From: UBA967 sp044375555
GTDB lineage: Bacteria; Verrucomicrobiota; Verrucomicrobiia; Chthoniobacterales; Terrimicrobiaceae
Direction: 5' to 3'
Length of the DNA stretch: 64,000 nt
Assembly: GCA_044375555.1 (NCBI GenBank)
Contig: JBILML010000005.1
Span: 38,191-102,190 of the forward strand
Under the pieces are notes generated by a model that saw nothing but the letters and a program-made list of their open reading frames with translations, searched no databases and was not told where the DNA came from. Positions 44,520-53,653 of this stretch are shown piece by piece. Position 1 is the first letter of the stretch. Every line of letters begins with the position of its first letter. Made by a program: the position numbers and the translations under genes.

Positions 44520-46747
44520 GCACTGCCACATCCAGCCCGCCCGCCACGCCGGGCCGCTCATCCACTGGCCGTCCCCTCGTGGCTCTTGTTGGCAATCCCA
44601 ACACCGGAAAATCCACGCTTTTCAACCGCCTCACTGGTCTGCGCCAGCACATCGCGAACTACCCCGGGATCACGGTCGAAAAAAAATCCGGCCTCCTGAG
44701 GCTCGATGGCGGCGATATCGACATTCTCGACTTGCCTGGTTGCTACAGCCTCACGGCCGTCTCGCGAGACGAGCGGGTGGTCATGGATGTGCTCGGTGGG
44801 CGGCAGGGGCTGCAACGACCCGACCTGCTGGTGTTCGTCGTCGATGCGACAAACCTCAAACGCAACCTCCTCCTCGTCTCCCAATGCGCCGAGCTCGGCA
44901 TCCCCGCGCTCATGGTGCTCAACCAATGTGACGCCGCGAAGCGCAATGGCCTTCGCATCGATGCCGCATTGCTCTCGAAAAGGCTCGGCATTCCAGTCAT
45001 CGAAACTGTCGCCACGCGCGGTCGCGGGCTCGAGGATTTGAAAAAAGCCATCCCGGCCGCGCTGGAAAATCCCTCGCTTTTGCCCCGGATCGAATGGCCC
45101 GAGTGCGTCCAACACGGCTGCGTGACGCTCTGCAAAGGCCTTCGCGACCTTGGGCAGGGGGAGGTCAGTCAAGCCGAGGCGTTGCGTGTGTTATTCGATA
45201 GCGACAGTGCTTTTGCATGCGATGTGCGAGACAAGGTTTGCCTGAAGCAAATGGTGGAAGACGCCCATCGCGAAATTCGCGGCACCGGCCTGAATCCTGG
45301 CTCTGCCGAGGCAGTTCTTCACTACCGCCGTCTCGAATCGCTCCTCGATGGTGTGGTCGAGACCAGTGGCCCGGTGGCGCGTTCGCATGATTCCGTCGAT
45401 GCCCTTCTGCTCCACCGCGTCTGGGGCACGCTGATTTTCCTCGGCGTGATGTATGTGGTCTTCCAGAGCCTCTACTCGTGGGCCGGACCGTTGATGGACC
45501 TGATCGACTCGGCCACCGGAGCGGCGCAGGATTTTGCGCGCCCGCTCTTCGCGGGAATGCCGACCCTCGAGAGCCTTGTGTGCGATGGCATCATTGCCGG
45601 AGTCGGTGGGGTTTTGATTTTCCTGCCGCAAATTCTGATCCTCTTTTTCTTTATTTCGCTCCTCGAAGACACCGGCTACATGGCGCGCGCGGCGTTTCTC
45701 GTGGACAAACTTTTCAGCTGGTGCGGGCTCAACGGCCGGAGTTTCGTTCCGCTCCTTTCCAGTTACGCCTGCGCGATTCCCGGCGTGATGGCCGCGCGCA
45801 CGCTGTCCGATCCGAAGGCCCGCCTCACGACAATCCTCATGGCTCCGTTCATGAGCTGCTCGGCCCGCTTGCCCGTCTACATCCTGCTCATCGGAACCTT
45901 TATCGAGCCCATCTATGGACCGATCGCGGCGGGGTGGGCGTTGTTCGCGATGCACTTCGTCGGCCTCGCGCTCGCGCTGCCCCTCGCCTGGGTGCTCAAC
46001 AAATTTTTCCTCAAGCTCAAGCCCCAGCCGTTCATTCTCGAAATGCCCGCCTACCGCGTGCCGACCCTGCGAAATATTTTCCACCGGATGTGGGAGCGGG
46101 GCCGCGAATTTGTCGTTCGCGCCGGCACCGTCATCCTCGCTTTTTCGATCATCATCTGGTCGCTCCTCTACTTCCCGCGCGATCAGGCTCTGGAGGGAAA
46201 AACCACGCAGGATTTTGTCGCCCAAGCCGCCGCCAGTTCCTCGCCCGCCGCCGTGCAGGCCGAACTCGATAGCCCCGACTCCGCCCTCTCGCTCCGCCTC
46301 GCACACCGCATCGAGTCCGCCCAAATCGAGCAAAGCTACCTCGGCCGTTTCGGCCACGCCGTTCAACCCGTCTTTGACCCCGCCGGCTTCGACTGGAAAA
46401 TCACCGTCGGCGTTCTCTCCAGCTTCCCCGCGCGTGAAGTCATCATCGCCACGCTGGGCATTATCTATAACCTCGGCGCCGATGTTTCCGAAGGATCCGA
46501 GGATTTGCGCACGGTGCTCGTGAATGAAAAATGGACCTCCGGCGCGCGGCTCGGCCAACCGGTCTACACGCTGCCCGTCGTGGTTGGCATCATGGTCTTT
46601 TTCGCCCTCTGCATGCAGTGCGGCGCCACCGTCGCCATCATCGCCCGCGAACTCGATTGGCGCTGGGCCACTTTCTCTTTCTTCGCTATGACCGCACTCG
46701 CTTGGCTCTCCGCCGTGGTCATCTATCAAATCGGGAGCCGACTCTAA
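44516..46747 (+). CDS. feoB: Ferrous iron transporter FeoB
   Basis: This Fe2+ uptake membrane protein has an N-terminal G domain and 743 aa from GTG 44516. G1 is GNPNTGKSTLFN near residue 26, G3 is LDLPGCYSL and G4 is LNQCD. The membrane part carries the two Gate regions, with EDTGYMARAAFLVDKLF and SYACAIPGVMAAR containing conserved cysteine. It overlaps feoA by 4 bases and is followed by a FeoB-associated peptide. Confidence 0.97.
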   Translation: MSTATSSPPATPGRSSTGRPLVALVGNPNTGKSTLFNRLTGLRQHIANYPGITVEKKSGLLRLDGGDIDILDLPGCYSLTAVSRDERVVMDVLGGRQGLQRPDLLVFVVDATNLKRNLLLVSQCAELGIPALMVLNQCDAAKRNGLRIDAALLSKRLGIPVIETVATRGRGLEDLKKAIPAALENPSLLPRIEWPECVQHGCVTLCKGLRDLGQGEVSQAEALRVLFDSDSAFACDVRDKVCLKQMVEDAHREIRGTGLNPGSAEAVLHYRRLESLLDGVVETSGPVARSHDSVDALLLHRVWGTLIFLGVMYVVFQSLYSWAGPLMDLIDSATGAAQDFARPLFAGMPTLESLVCDGIIAGVGGVLIFLPQILILFFFISLLEDTGYMARAAFLVDKLFSWCGLNGRSFVPLLSSYACAIPGVMAARTLSDPKARLTTILMAPFMSCSARLPVYILLIGTFIEPIYGPIAAGWALFAMHFVGLALALPLAWVLNKFFLKLKPQPFILEMPAYRVPTLRNIFHRMWERGREFVVRAGTVILAFSIIIWSLLYFPRDQALEGKTTQDFVAQAAASSSPAAVQAELDSPDSALSLRLAHRIESAQIEQSYLGRFGHAVQPVFDPAGFDWKITVGVLSSFPAREVIIATLGIIYNLGADVSEGSEDLRTVLVNEKWTSGARLGQPVYTLPVVVGIMVFFALCMQCGATVAIIARELDWRWATFSFFAMTALAWLSAVVIYQIGSRL

Positions 46748-46755
46748 ACCAAGCC

Positions 46756-46920
46756 ATGAGCATCCTCGAAGCCTCCATCGTCATTTTTCTGATCACGCTA
46801 TCGCTGTCCTTTCTCCTTCGCGGAGTCTGGAAAAAAGCCCGCGCTTCTCGCGAGGAAACCTGCTGCCGCGGTCGCTGCGGATGCGCCGTCAGCAAAAAAG
46901 CCGCAGCCGCCCGCCGATGA
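46756..46920 (+). CDS. FeoB-associated Cys-rich membrane peptide
   Basis: This 54-aa protein starts MSILEASIVIFLITLSLSFLL, a single membrane helix, followed by a basic linker and a Cys cluster CCRGRCGC. That is the layout of the FeoB-associated small proteins. It starts 8 bases after feoB and overlaps thiE by 4 bases. Confidence 0.85.
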   Translation: MSILEASIVIFLITLSLSFLLRGVWKKARASREETCCRGRCGCAVSKKAAAARR

Positions 46921-47555
46921 GTTTCGACCTCTCAGGCTGCCACCTCTACGGCATTCTCGACCTCGGCTATGTGGAGCCTGCGAAGGCTGTCAAAACCACC
47001 CGCGCCATGCTCGCTGGGGGAGTCCAAATCCTCCAACTCCGCGCCAAAAAACTCCCGCCCGCCGAAATCCTCCCGCTCGCCCAAAACCTCGCCCCGCTCT
47101 GCCGCGCCGCCGGGGTTCCCCTCATTCTCAACGACCACCCCGAACTCGTCGCTCCCTCCGGTGCCGACGGCGTGCATGTCGGCCAAGACGACCAATCCGT
47201 CGCCGAAGCCCGTCGCCTCGCTGGTCCAGGAAAACTCGTCGGCCTCTCCACCCACAGCCCCGCGCAAGCACGCGCCGCCTTCGAACAAAAGCCCGACTAC
47301 ATCGGCTTCGGTCCACTTTTTTCAACCCCCACCAAGCCCGACTACACGCCGATCGGAACGGCCGACATCGCTGATGTCCACCGCGATGCACCCCTGCCAA
47401 TTTTCTGCATCGGCGGAATCAAACTCGAAAACCTCCCCCAAATCCTCGCCTTCGGAGCGCAACGCGTCGTCATTGTTTCGGGAATCCTGCAAGCCTCTGA
47501 CATATCTGCTTACTGTCTGGAAAGCCTCCGTCTCCTGCGTGGAAACTGGCGGTGA
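46917..47555 (+). CDS. thiE: Thiamine-phosphate synthase
   Basis: This enzyme joins the pyrimidine and thiazole moieties of thiamine. It has 212 aa from MSFDLSGCHLYGILD. It has the TIM-barrel landmarks VQILQLRAKKL, LILNDHPELV, GADGVHVGQDD, VGLSTHS, YIGFGPLFSTPTKPD and FCIGGI, then an altered last helix. A Lys-rich start typical of TenI-like paralogues is absent. It overlaps the iron-transport operon, and its 3' end runs 9 bases into the convergent tRNA-Ser gene. Confidence 0.88.
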   Translation: MSFDLSGCHLYGILDLGYVEPAKAVKTTRAMLAGGVQILQLRAKKLPPAEILPLAQNLAPLCRAAGVPLILNDHPELVAPSGADGVHVGQDDQSVAEARRLAGPGKLVGLSTHSPAQARAAFEQKPDYIGFGPLFSTPTKPDYTPIGTADIADVHRDAPLPIFCIGGIKLENLPQILAFGAQRVVIVSGILQASDISAYCLESLRLLRGNWR

Positions 47556-47637
47556 GGGAGGGATTCGAACCCTCGGTAGCCTTTTGGACTACGGCGCTTT
47601 AGCAAAGCGCTGCTTTCGACCACTCAGCCACCTCACC
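47547..47637 (-). tRNA. tRNA-Ser (anticodon GCU)
   Basis: The acceptor stem GGTGAGG pairs with CCTCACC, with discriminator G and an encoded CCA. The D arm, anticodon loop TTGCTAA on an AGCGC stem, a long variable arm typical of class II serine tRNAs, and TTCGAAT in the T loop are all visible. It reads serine AGC/AGU codons. Its 3' end overlaps the last codons of thiE on the opposite strand. Confidence 0.95.
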
Positions 47638-47732
47638 AATTTCAGAGGCCGAAAGATAAACACCAAACGCGCGGGAGGTCAAACGCTCGCTCGCTGGCTT
47701 GCACCTCGGCGCCGCACCTCTAAAGTGCCGCG

Positions 47733-49730
47733 ATGATTTCGATCCGCGAGGACTTCCATGGAGCCGAGGCCTCGCCGTTTCAGCTCGAGGTGGAGGACAT
47801 TTTTTCCGAAACCGGCAGGCTCTCCAAAGGGGGAGGATTTGAATACCGCGCCGAGCAACAGCGCATGGCGGGTGCCGTCGCCCGGACCCTGGAAACCGGG
47901 TCGCATCTGGTGGTCGAGGCCGGCACGGGTGTTGGAAAGTCTCTCGCGTATTTGATTCCAGCCGCGCTCCACGCGATTCGCACGAAAAAGAAGGCCGTCA
48001 TTTCGACCCACACGATTGCGCTGCAGGAGCAGCTCATGTTCAAAGACATTCCGCTCGTGCAGCAAATCCTCCCCGAGGAGTTCGAGGCGGTGTTGCTGAA
48101 AGGCCGCCAGAACTACCTCTGCACGACCCGACTCGCTCGCGCGATCGCGCAGGCGAAAGATTTGTTCAACACGCCCCAGCACGCCGAGTTGGAGCGCATC
48201 CGCGAGTGGAGTCTTTCGACCAAGGACGGCTCGCTGAGCGACTTTCTCGAACAGCCCGATCCGGTGGTGTGGGAAGAGGTGCGGAGCGAACAGCATCTTT
48301 GCACTCCGAAGACCTGTGGTCCGGCGAGTGGATGTTACTACCAATCGCTCCGCCGCCGCGTGGCGAATGCGAGGATGGTGGTGCTGAACCATGCGCTCTT
48401 CTTCACGCTTCTCAACGGAGTGGATGATGCCGAGAACCGCACGGGCGGCCTGCTTTTTGCGAACGACTTCGTGGTTTTCGACGAGGCCCACACGATGGAG
48501 GAGGTCGCCGCGCGCCACATTGGAATGGAACTTTCCCAGCTCGGACTCCGGCGTTCGATCCAGCGGCTCTACAATCCCCGAAACAAAAAAGGTCTCTTCC
48601 AGATTTTAAAAAACGGCCCGGCGTGTCGTGCGGTGTCGGATATCTTGCCGGTGGCGGACGGGTTTTTCAGCCAGGTCGCGGCGAAGTGCGAATTCAAGAA
48701 AGGCCGGGAGTTTCGCATCCGCGAGGCGGGCTTGGCGGATGGCAACGAGGTCTGCGGTGCGCTGGCGCGACTCGGAGAGTTGATTGGCATCGAGGCCGGC
48801 AAGTGCCAGGACGAAACGCACACTGCCGAGTTGCAGGATGCTGCCCGCAAGCTCCGCGAGGCGCGCTCGGGGATTGTGGATTTTTTGGAGCTGGAGGATC
48901 CGGGGCAGGTCTATTGGGTCGAGCAATACGGCCGCGCCGAGCAATTCTGCACGCTGCGTGCCGCGCCGGTGAATCTCGCCGATGCACTCCGGCGCCTGCT
49001 CTTCCGCGAGGGAGCTTGCACGGTGCTCACCAGTGCGACCCTTTCGATTGGAACTCCCGATTTGTCCTACTTCCGCAATCGCGTGGGTGCCGAGGATGTG
49101 ACGGCGCTGCAGATCGGAAGTCCGTTCGATTACGAGCGGCAGATGTCGCTGCACCTCGTGGAAAAAATGCCGGAGCCGAAGTCGCCCGACTACGAGCCCT
49201 CGTTGGCCAAGTGGATTTCGCATTTCACCGGGAAAAGCCAGGCGCGGGCGTTCGTGCTTTTCACGAGCTACCAGACGATGCGCTCGGTCGCGGAGTTGGT
49301 GGAGCCGGAGTTTGAGAAGAAAGGCTGGCAGCTCCTCGTGCAAGGCGGCGGGATGCCGACGCAGCGCATGGTCGCGGAGTTTAAGGAAAATCCGCACAGC
49401 GTCCTCTTCGGCGTGTCGAGTTTTTGGACGGGTGTCGATGTCCCTGGCGAGGCGCTGTCCAATGTGATCATCACGCGCCTGCCCTTCGCCACGCCCGACC
49501 ACCCGCTCACCGAGGCCAGGCTGGAGGCGATCGAGGCCGAAGGTGGGAGGGCGTTTGAGAGCTACTCGCTCCCCGAGGCGATCCTCAAACTTCGCCAAGG
49601 CGTCGGCCGCCTGATCCGCAGCAAGTCGGACACCGGCACGATCGTGATCCTCGACAGCCGTATCCTCTCGAAGCCCTACGGCCGCTCGTTTCTCCGCGCG
49701 ATGCCGAAGTGTCCGGTGGAAATTCATTGA
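47733..49730 (+). CDS. dinG: DinG/XPD-family ATP-dependent helicase
   Basis: This superfamily 2 helicase with an iron-sulfur domain has 665 aa. Walker A is EAGTGVGKSLAYLIP near 70, the DEAH box is FDEAHTMEEVAA, and four cysteines of the Fe-S cluster region appear as YLCTTR and CTPKTCGPASGCYY. Motif V/VI text is FWTGVDVPGEALSNVII and KLRQGVGRLIRS. It probably unwinds forked or DNA-RNA substrates in repair. No exonuclease domain is fused. Confidence 0.93.
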   Translation: MISIREDFHGAEASPFQLEVEDIFSETGRLSKGGGFEYRAEQQRMAGAVARTLETGSHLVVEAGTGVGKSLAYLIPAALHAIRTKKKAVISTHTIALQEQLMFKDIPLVQQILPEEFEAVLLKGRQNYLCTTRLARAIAQAKDLFNTPQHAELERIREWSLSTKDGSLSDFLEQPDPVVWEEVRSEQHLCTPKTCGPASGCYYQSLRRRVANARMVVLNHALFFTLLNGVDDAENRTGGLLFANDFVVFDEAHTMEEVAARHIGMELSQLGLRRSIQRLYNPRNKKGLFQILKNGPACRAVSDILPVADGFFSQVAAKCEFKKGREFRIREAGLADGNEVCGALARLGELIGIEAGKCQDETHTAELQDAARKLREARSGIVDFLELEDPGQVYWVEQYGRAEQFCTLRAAPVNLADALRRLLFREGACTVLTSATLSIGTPDLSYFRNRVGAEDVTALQIGSPFDYERQMSLHLVEKMPEPKSPDYEPSLAKWISHFTGKSQARAFVLFTSYQTMRSVAELVEPEFEKKGWQLLVQGGGMPTQRMVAEFKENPHSVLFGVSSFWTGVDVPGEALSNVIITRLPFATPDHPLTEARLEAIEAEGGRAFESYSLPEAILKLRQGVGRLIRSKSDTGTIVILDSRILSKPYGRSFLRAMPKCPVEIH

Positions 49731-49779
49731 GAGGAACTGCTTGACGAACCCCGACTAGGGCCGAAATTTCCACCCCTTG

Positions 49780-50019
49780 ATGAATCTTTTTGTAAAACCC
49801 GGATGTCCTTGGTGCGTAGAGGCCGTGAGCTGGCTCGAGAAGCGCGGGTTGGCGTTTCGTGAGATCGATGTTTTTTCCGAGCCGGGAGCTTTTGATCGCA
49901 TGCGCCAGATTTCCGGCCAAAGTCTCGCGCCCACGCTGGAGCTGGCGGATGGGACCGTGCTGCCGGATTTCGATGTCGCCCAGTTGGAGCGATTTTTGAA
50001 GGAGCACTCGATTCTATGA
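49780..50019 (+). CDS. Glutaredoxin
   Basis: This 79-aa thiol-disulfide protein has a dithiol active site G-C-P-W-C (Cys9, Cys12) and a cis-Pro region SLAPTLELADG. It is a minimal thioredoxin-fold protein. It starts 49 bases after dinG and overlaps the following membrane-protein gene by 4 bases. Confidence 0.92.
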   Translation: MNLFVKPGCPWCVEAVSWLEKRGLAFREIDVFSEPGAFDRMRQISGQSLAPTLELADGTVLPDFDVAQLERFLKEHSIL

Positions 50020-50834
50020 CTTCCGAGATTCTTGTTGTCCTCGGCGTCGGGGTGCTCTCGTTCGCCTTTCGCTCGATTCACCACCAGGTCGCTTTCCGCC
50101 TCGGCACTTTTGGTTTGGTGATCACCTCGTTTCTCGCGGGCTGGCTTCTGGGCGGGAGCATGGTGTTGGGCGCGGTCTTCGCTTCCACTTGGTTCCTGCT
50201 CCCATGGCTGGAAATCCTCACCCGCGTGCGGCGGTTGCGGTTGCCGATTCATCGTGCACTCGAAAAATCCCCGCCACCGCCGGCGAGCCGCTTTCCGGGA
50301 TTAGGCGATCTTTCCGATGAGTTGGAGGCGATTGGTTTCGAACATTCGGATGATGTCAATTGGAGTCATGACGAGATGCGGCAGTTCTACCGACTTCTCT
50401 ACAATGCCGAGCACCGCACGGCCGCTGCGATCTGCCTCGTCGAGCAGGGGGCGATTTCTTTTTTCTATGTGACGCTCTCCTCTCGCGCCGCCGATGGCCG
50501 GATTTTTATGACCTGGAATTACCCGTTTTCCTACGGCATGCATCTCCTCCCAAACATGGTCGCGAACCGCATCGACGATGATTTGGAGGTTCAAGAACTC
50601 GCCACCGCGCACAAGGATTTCCTCGTCAAATCCGAACTCGCTGGCGCCGATCTCGCCGTGCGCGAACTCCATGATCTTCGTCCCGAATTTGAAAAAGACC
50701 TCCGCCTCCAAATCGAGCACAACCTCGCCCGAGGCATTCTCGCGCGCGATGGCGAGAAACTGATCCGCTACTCGGTGCGGGGTTGGTTTTTTCTGTGGGG
50801 GCAATTCCTGCGCGAGTTTGTGAAGTTCAGCTGA
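50016..50834 (+). CDS. Uncharacterised membrane-anchored protein
   Basis: I do not recognise the family. The 272-aa protein has two N-terminal membrane helices (about 5-20 and 30-60) and a soluble domain from about 95. The latter has a conserved-looking FYRLLYNAEHRTAAAICLVEQG and a beta-rich MTWNYPFSYGMHLLP segment. It is coupled to the glutaredoxin gene. Confidence 0.75.
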   Translation: MTSEILVVLGVGVLSFAFRSIHHQVAFRLGTFGLVITSFLAGWLLGGSMVLGAVFASTWFLLPWLEILTRVRRLRLPIHRALEKSPPPPASRFPGLGDLSDELEAIGFEHSDDVNWSHDEMRQFYRLLYNAEHRTAAAICLVEQGAISFFYVTLSSRAADGRIFMTWNYPFSYGMHLLPNMVANRIDDDLEVQELATAHKDFLVKSELAGADLAVRELHDLRPEFEKDLRLQIEHNLARGILARDGEKLIRYSVRGWFFLWGQFLREFVKFS

Positions 50835-50839
50835 GGCGA

Positions 50840-51424
50840 ATGAATATTCGGACGCTTCTTTTTTTAGTCGCCATCACGCTCGTCTCGCTAGGGATCTGGC
50901 TCAAACTTGTGGAGCGCCGGGAAATCCTTCGAATGGTCGAGGAGAGGCGCCGATTCCTTCCGGAGTTTGATCCCAACGCGGTTGCCGAGGTTTTGGTGAA
51001 AACCAATTCCAACACGGCGACGCTTCGGAAGACCCCGTCGGGTTGGGTGCTGGTTGAATCCGGAAACCAGCCCGCCAACCTCGCCGCGATCGGTGACCTC
51101 GTTCAGCGACTTCATGGTTTCGAATCCCGGGAAAATATCGCGGTGTCGCCTGCGCAGTTCGCTTCCTTTGAACTTCTCGAGCCGGATGGAAGCGTGGCGG
51201 GAGCTGGAACGCTTGTGTCGCTGAAAGACCACAATGGCGTCGTCCTTGCCTCCGTCGTGGTGGGCAAAACCTCCTTCAGTCCACCCGATCTCGTCTCGCA
51301 ATTTCCTCCCAAGCCGAATGGTCGGTTTATCGTGGTCGTGGGATCGCCGGGCCCCGTGCGCTTGGCGGCCGAGGGTTTCGAAAAACTCAGCGCAAAGCCC
51401 GAGGCTTGGCTGGATCGCCCTTAA
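50840..51424 (+). CDS. Secreted or membrane-anchored DUF4340-like protein
   Basis: This 194-aa protein has one N-terminal membrane helix (MNIRTLLFLVAITLVSLGIW) and a soluble part with the VLVKTNSNTATLRKTPSGWVLVE pattern and a Phe-rich middle typical of DUF4340 modules. Those often accompany ABC-type export or gliding systems, but no such genes are present here. It begins 5 bases after the preceding gene. Confidence 0.7.
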   Translation: MNIRTLLFLVAITLVSLGIWLKLVERREILRMVEERRRFLPEFDPNAVAEVLVKTNSNTATLRKTPSGWVLVESGNQPANLAAIGDLVQRLHGFESRENIAVSPAQFASFELLEPDGSVAGAGTLVSLKDHNGVVLASVVVGKTSFSPPDLVSQFPPKPNGRFIVVVGSPGPVRLAAEGFEKLSAKPEAWLDRP

Positions 51425-51428
51425 TTTT

Positions 51429-51489
51429 GTAAGGCAGGCGTCCCGCCTGCCATTGAAAGGAACACTCGCAGGCGAGACGCCTGCGTTAC
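51429..51489. repeat. Intergenic inverted repeat (GCAGGCG...CGCCTGC arms)
   Basis: Arm 1 GTAAGGCAGGCGTCCCGCCTGC (51429-51450) and the complement of arm 2 (51468-51489) match at 20 of 22 positions, and each arm is itself palindromic. It lies between convergent genes (DUF4340-like and pdhC) and may double as a bidirectional terminator. Confidence 0.75.
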
Positions 51490-51494
51490 ATTTT

Positions 51495-52688
51495 TCAGAG
51501 CGATTCGGGGGCGTTTAAAAACTCGCCAATCCTCTTGAGCAAACGCCCGGCGGCCCCGCCGTCGAGCACGCGGTGGTCGAAACTCAAGGTGAACATCGCC
51601 TCGACGACTGGAACGAAATTTTTGAGTTCGGGATCCCAGTTTGGAACGGTGCGGCCGACGCCCATGCCGAGGACGAGGGTTTGCTCCGGCAGAGGAATTG
51701 GCGTGGCAAAGGTGAGGCCGAAAGTGCCGTAGTTCGTCACGGTGGCGATGGAATTTCCCGTATCCGATGGTCCCAAGCGGCGCTGGCGGGCGAGTTCCAC
51801 AAGGCGGTGGTAGCGCGAAGCGAGTTCGCCGAGATCGTATTGGTCGGCATTCCGAATCACGGGCACGAGCACGCCATCCTCGGCTTCGACGGCAAATCCG
51901 ATGTCCACCGATGGCGGGTGGATAATGCTCTCACCGATCAGTCGGCCGGCTGGAGCGCTATTTTCGGCAAGGGCGAGAGCCAGGGCGCGAAGGGCGTAGA
52001 GGGCCGGACCGGGCTTGGCGGGATGCGATTTGCGGTGGGCGAGAAGTTTGTCCAGTTGGACGGGGGTGCCGACGGTTGCAAGTGGACGGGTGCAACTGCG
52101 GATCATCGCGTCGGCCACGGCTTTTCGCATCGGCGAGGCGGGCGTGATCTTGTTTTTCTCAATGCTCTCCAAGAAGCGCTCGAGGTCTTCGATGGTGACG
52201 CGGCCGCCAGCTCCGCTGCCGGCGATGCCCGAAAGGTCAGAGGCGCGGAGGCCGAGTTCGACCATGCGGGCTTTCATGCGAGGCGACATGTAGGTGACGC
52301 CTCCCGCATGGGCTGGCACTGGCAAGCCGCCGGGCACGGTGGGTTCCACTTTTTGCGGGGGAGGGGAGTGATTTTCGACTCGTTTCTTGGCAGGCTTGCG
52401 GCCCGGTTTTTCCACCTCGTCGAGTCCGAGGCGCTTGGCTTCTTCGGCACTGATTTCGATTTGGCCGAGGATTGCTCCGACCGGATAGCTGGTGCCGATC
52501 TCGGCGTTGAGTTCTTTGATCGTGCCGGAGCAGGGGGCGGTAACGGCCATGACGGCTTTGTTGGTTTCCACCTCGATCAAGTCGGTGTCGGCTTGAACCG
52601 TTTCGCCGGCTTTTAAAAGAATGCGGACGATGGTCGCTTCGGCGATCGATTCGCCGAGTTGGGGCATTTGAATGGGAACTTGAGCCAT
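51495..52688 (-). CDS. pdhC: Dihydrolipoamide acyltransferase (E2) of a 2-oxo acid dehydrogenase complex
   Basis: This E2 core enzyme has 397 aa. One N-terminal lipoyl domain carries the lipoyl Lys in ETNKA (about residue 44), followed by a linker and a peripheral-subunit-binding domain (MSPRMKARMVELGL). The catalytic acyltransferase domain ends with SFDHRVLDGGAAGRLL, where His and Asp are the catalytic residues. Pyruvate is the likely substrate given the E1 partners, but acetoin or branched-chain keto acids are possible. It follows pdhA-pdhB directly. No E3 gene is visible here. Confidence 0.92.
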   Translation of the reverse strand: MAQVPIQMPQLGESIAEATIVRILLKAGETVQADTDLIEVETNKAVMAVTAPCSGTIKELNAEIGTSYPVGAILGQIEISAEEAKRLGLDEVEKPGRKPAKKRVENHSPPPQKVEPTVPGGLPVPAHAGGVTYMSPRMKARMVELGLRASDLSGIAGSGAGGRVTIEDLERFLESIEKNKITPASPMRKAVADAMIRSCTRPLATVGTPVQLDKLLAHRKSHPAKPGPALYALRALALALAENSAPAGRLIGESIIHPPSVDIGFAVEAEDGVLVPVIRNADQYDLGELASRYHRLVELARQRRLGPSDTGNSIATVTNYGTFGLTFATPIPLPEQTLVLGMGVGRTVPNWDPELKNFVPVVEAMFTLSFDHRVLDGGAAGRLLKRIGEFLNAPESL

Positions 52689-52690
52689 GG

Positions 52691-53653
52691 TCAGAGGTCG
52701 AGAAGACGCCGCGCGGCGGCGGCGATGGTGGAGGCGGTCGGGCGGTGGACCGACCAGAGATCAGGGTGGTAGGGAACCGGCGTGTCTTTTGCGTTCACGC
52801 GCATCGGAGCGGCATCGAGCAGGCCGAAGCCTTCGGTGGTGACGCGCGAAACGACCTCGGCGGAAACGCCGCCCCAAGGCCATTCCTCGCTCACGACCAG
52901 CAAGCGCCCGGTGCGGGCGACGGAGGCAAGAACGGTGTCGGTGTCGAGGGGTTTGACACTTCGGAGATCGACGATTTCGAGTTGGTATCCGTCCTCGGCG
53001 AGTTCGCTCGCGGCGGCGAGGGATTCATGGAGCATCGCGCCGTGGGTGACCACGGTGGCGTCGCGCCCGGCGCGGGCGATGCGGGCTTTTCCGATTGGCA
53101 AGGAGGTCTCGGGGAGGCTTTCGGCTTTAAGATGGTAGTAGAGAAACTTGTGCTCGCAAAAAACAACGGGGTCATCGAGGGCGACCGCTTCGAGGAGCAT
53201 CGTGTAGGCATCCTCAACCGTGGCGGGAGTGACGACGACGAGCCCAGGCCAGTGGGCGTAGATGGCTTCGAGACTTTGGCTATGGAAGGGGCCTCCGCCG
53301 GAAGTGCCGCCGGAGGGCAGGCGCACGACGATGGGGCAGGGGACTCCGGTGCGGTAAAAGAGGGTTCCAGCGTGGTTGACGATCTGGTTCAGCCCGCAGG
53401 TGGAGAAATCGGCAAATTGCATTTCCACGATCGGGCGAGCGCCTTCGATGGCGGCTCCAATGGCCATTCCCACAATGGCGTCCTCGCTCAGCGGGGCGTC
53501 CAACACGCGTCCGGGAAATTCAGCGGCGAGGTTTTTGGTGGCCTTGAATGCGCCGCCGAAATTTCCGATATCCTGACCGTAAAGAAATACCCGTGGGTCG
53601 GTGGCGAGCGCCTTTTGTTGCGCGAGGCGGATGGCTTCAAGGTAGGTGATCAT
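52691..53653 (-). CDS. pdhB: 2-oxo acid dehydrogenase E1 beta subunit
   Basis: This subunit forms the thiamine pyrophosphate-dependent E1 heterotetramer with the alpha subunit. It has 320 aa from MITYLEAIRLAQQKALATDP. Landmarks are GQDIGNFGGAFKATKNL, LSEDAIVGMAIGAA, VVRLPSGGTSGGGPFHSQSLEA, VDLRSVKPLDTDT and VVSEEWPWGG. The ATG overlaps the pdhA stop by 4 bases. Confidence 0.94.
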   Translation of the reverse strand: MITYLEAIRLAQQKALATDPRVFLYGQDIGNFGGAFKATKNLAAEFPGRVLDAPLSEDAIVGMAIGAAIEGARPIVEMQFADFSTCGLNQIVNHAGTLFYRTGVPCPIVVRLPSGGTSGGGPFHSQSLEAIYAHWPGLVVVTPATVEDAYTMLLEAVALDDPVVFCEHKFLYYHLKAESLPETSLPIGKARIARAGRDATVVTHGAMLHESLAAASELAEDGYQLEIVDLRSVKPLDTDTVLASVARTGRLLVVSEEWPWGGVSAEVVSRVTTEGFGLLDAAPMRVNAKDTPVPYHPDLWSVHRPTASTIAAAARRLLDL

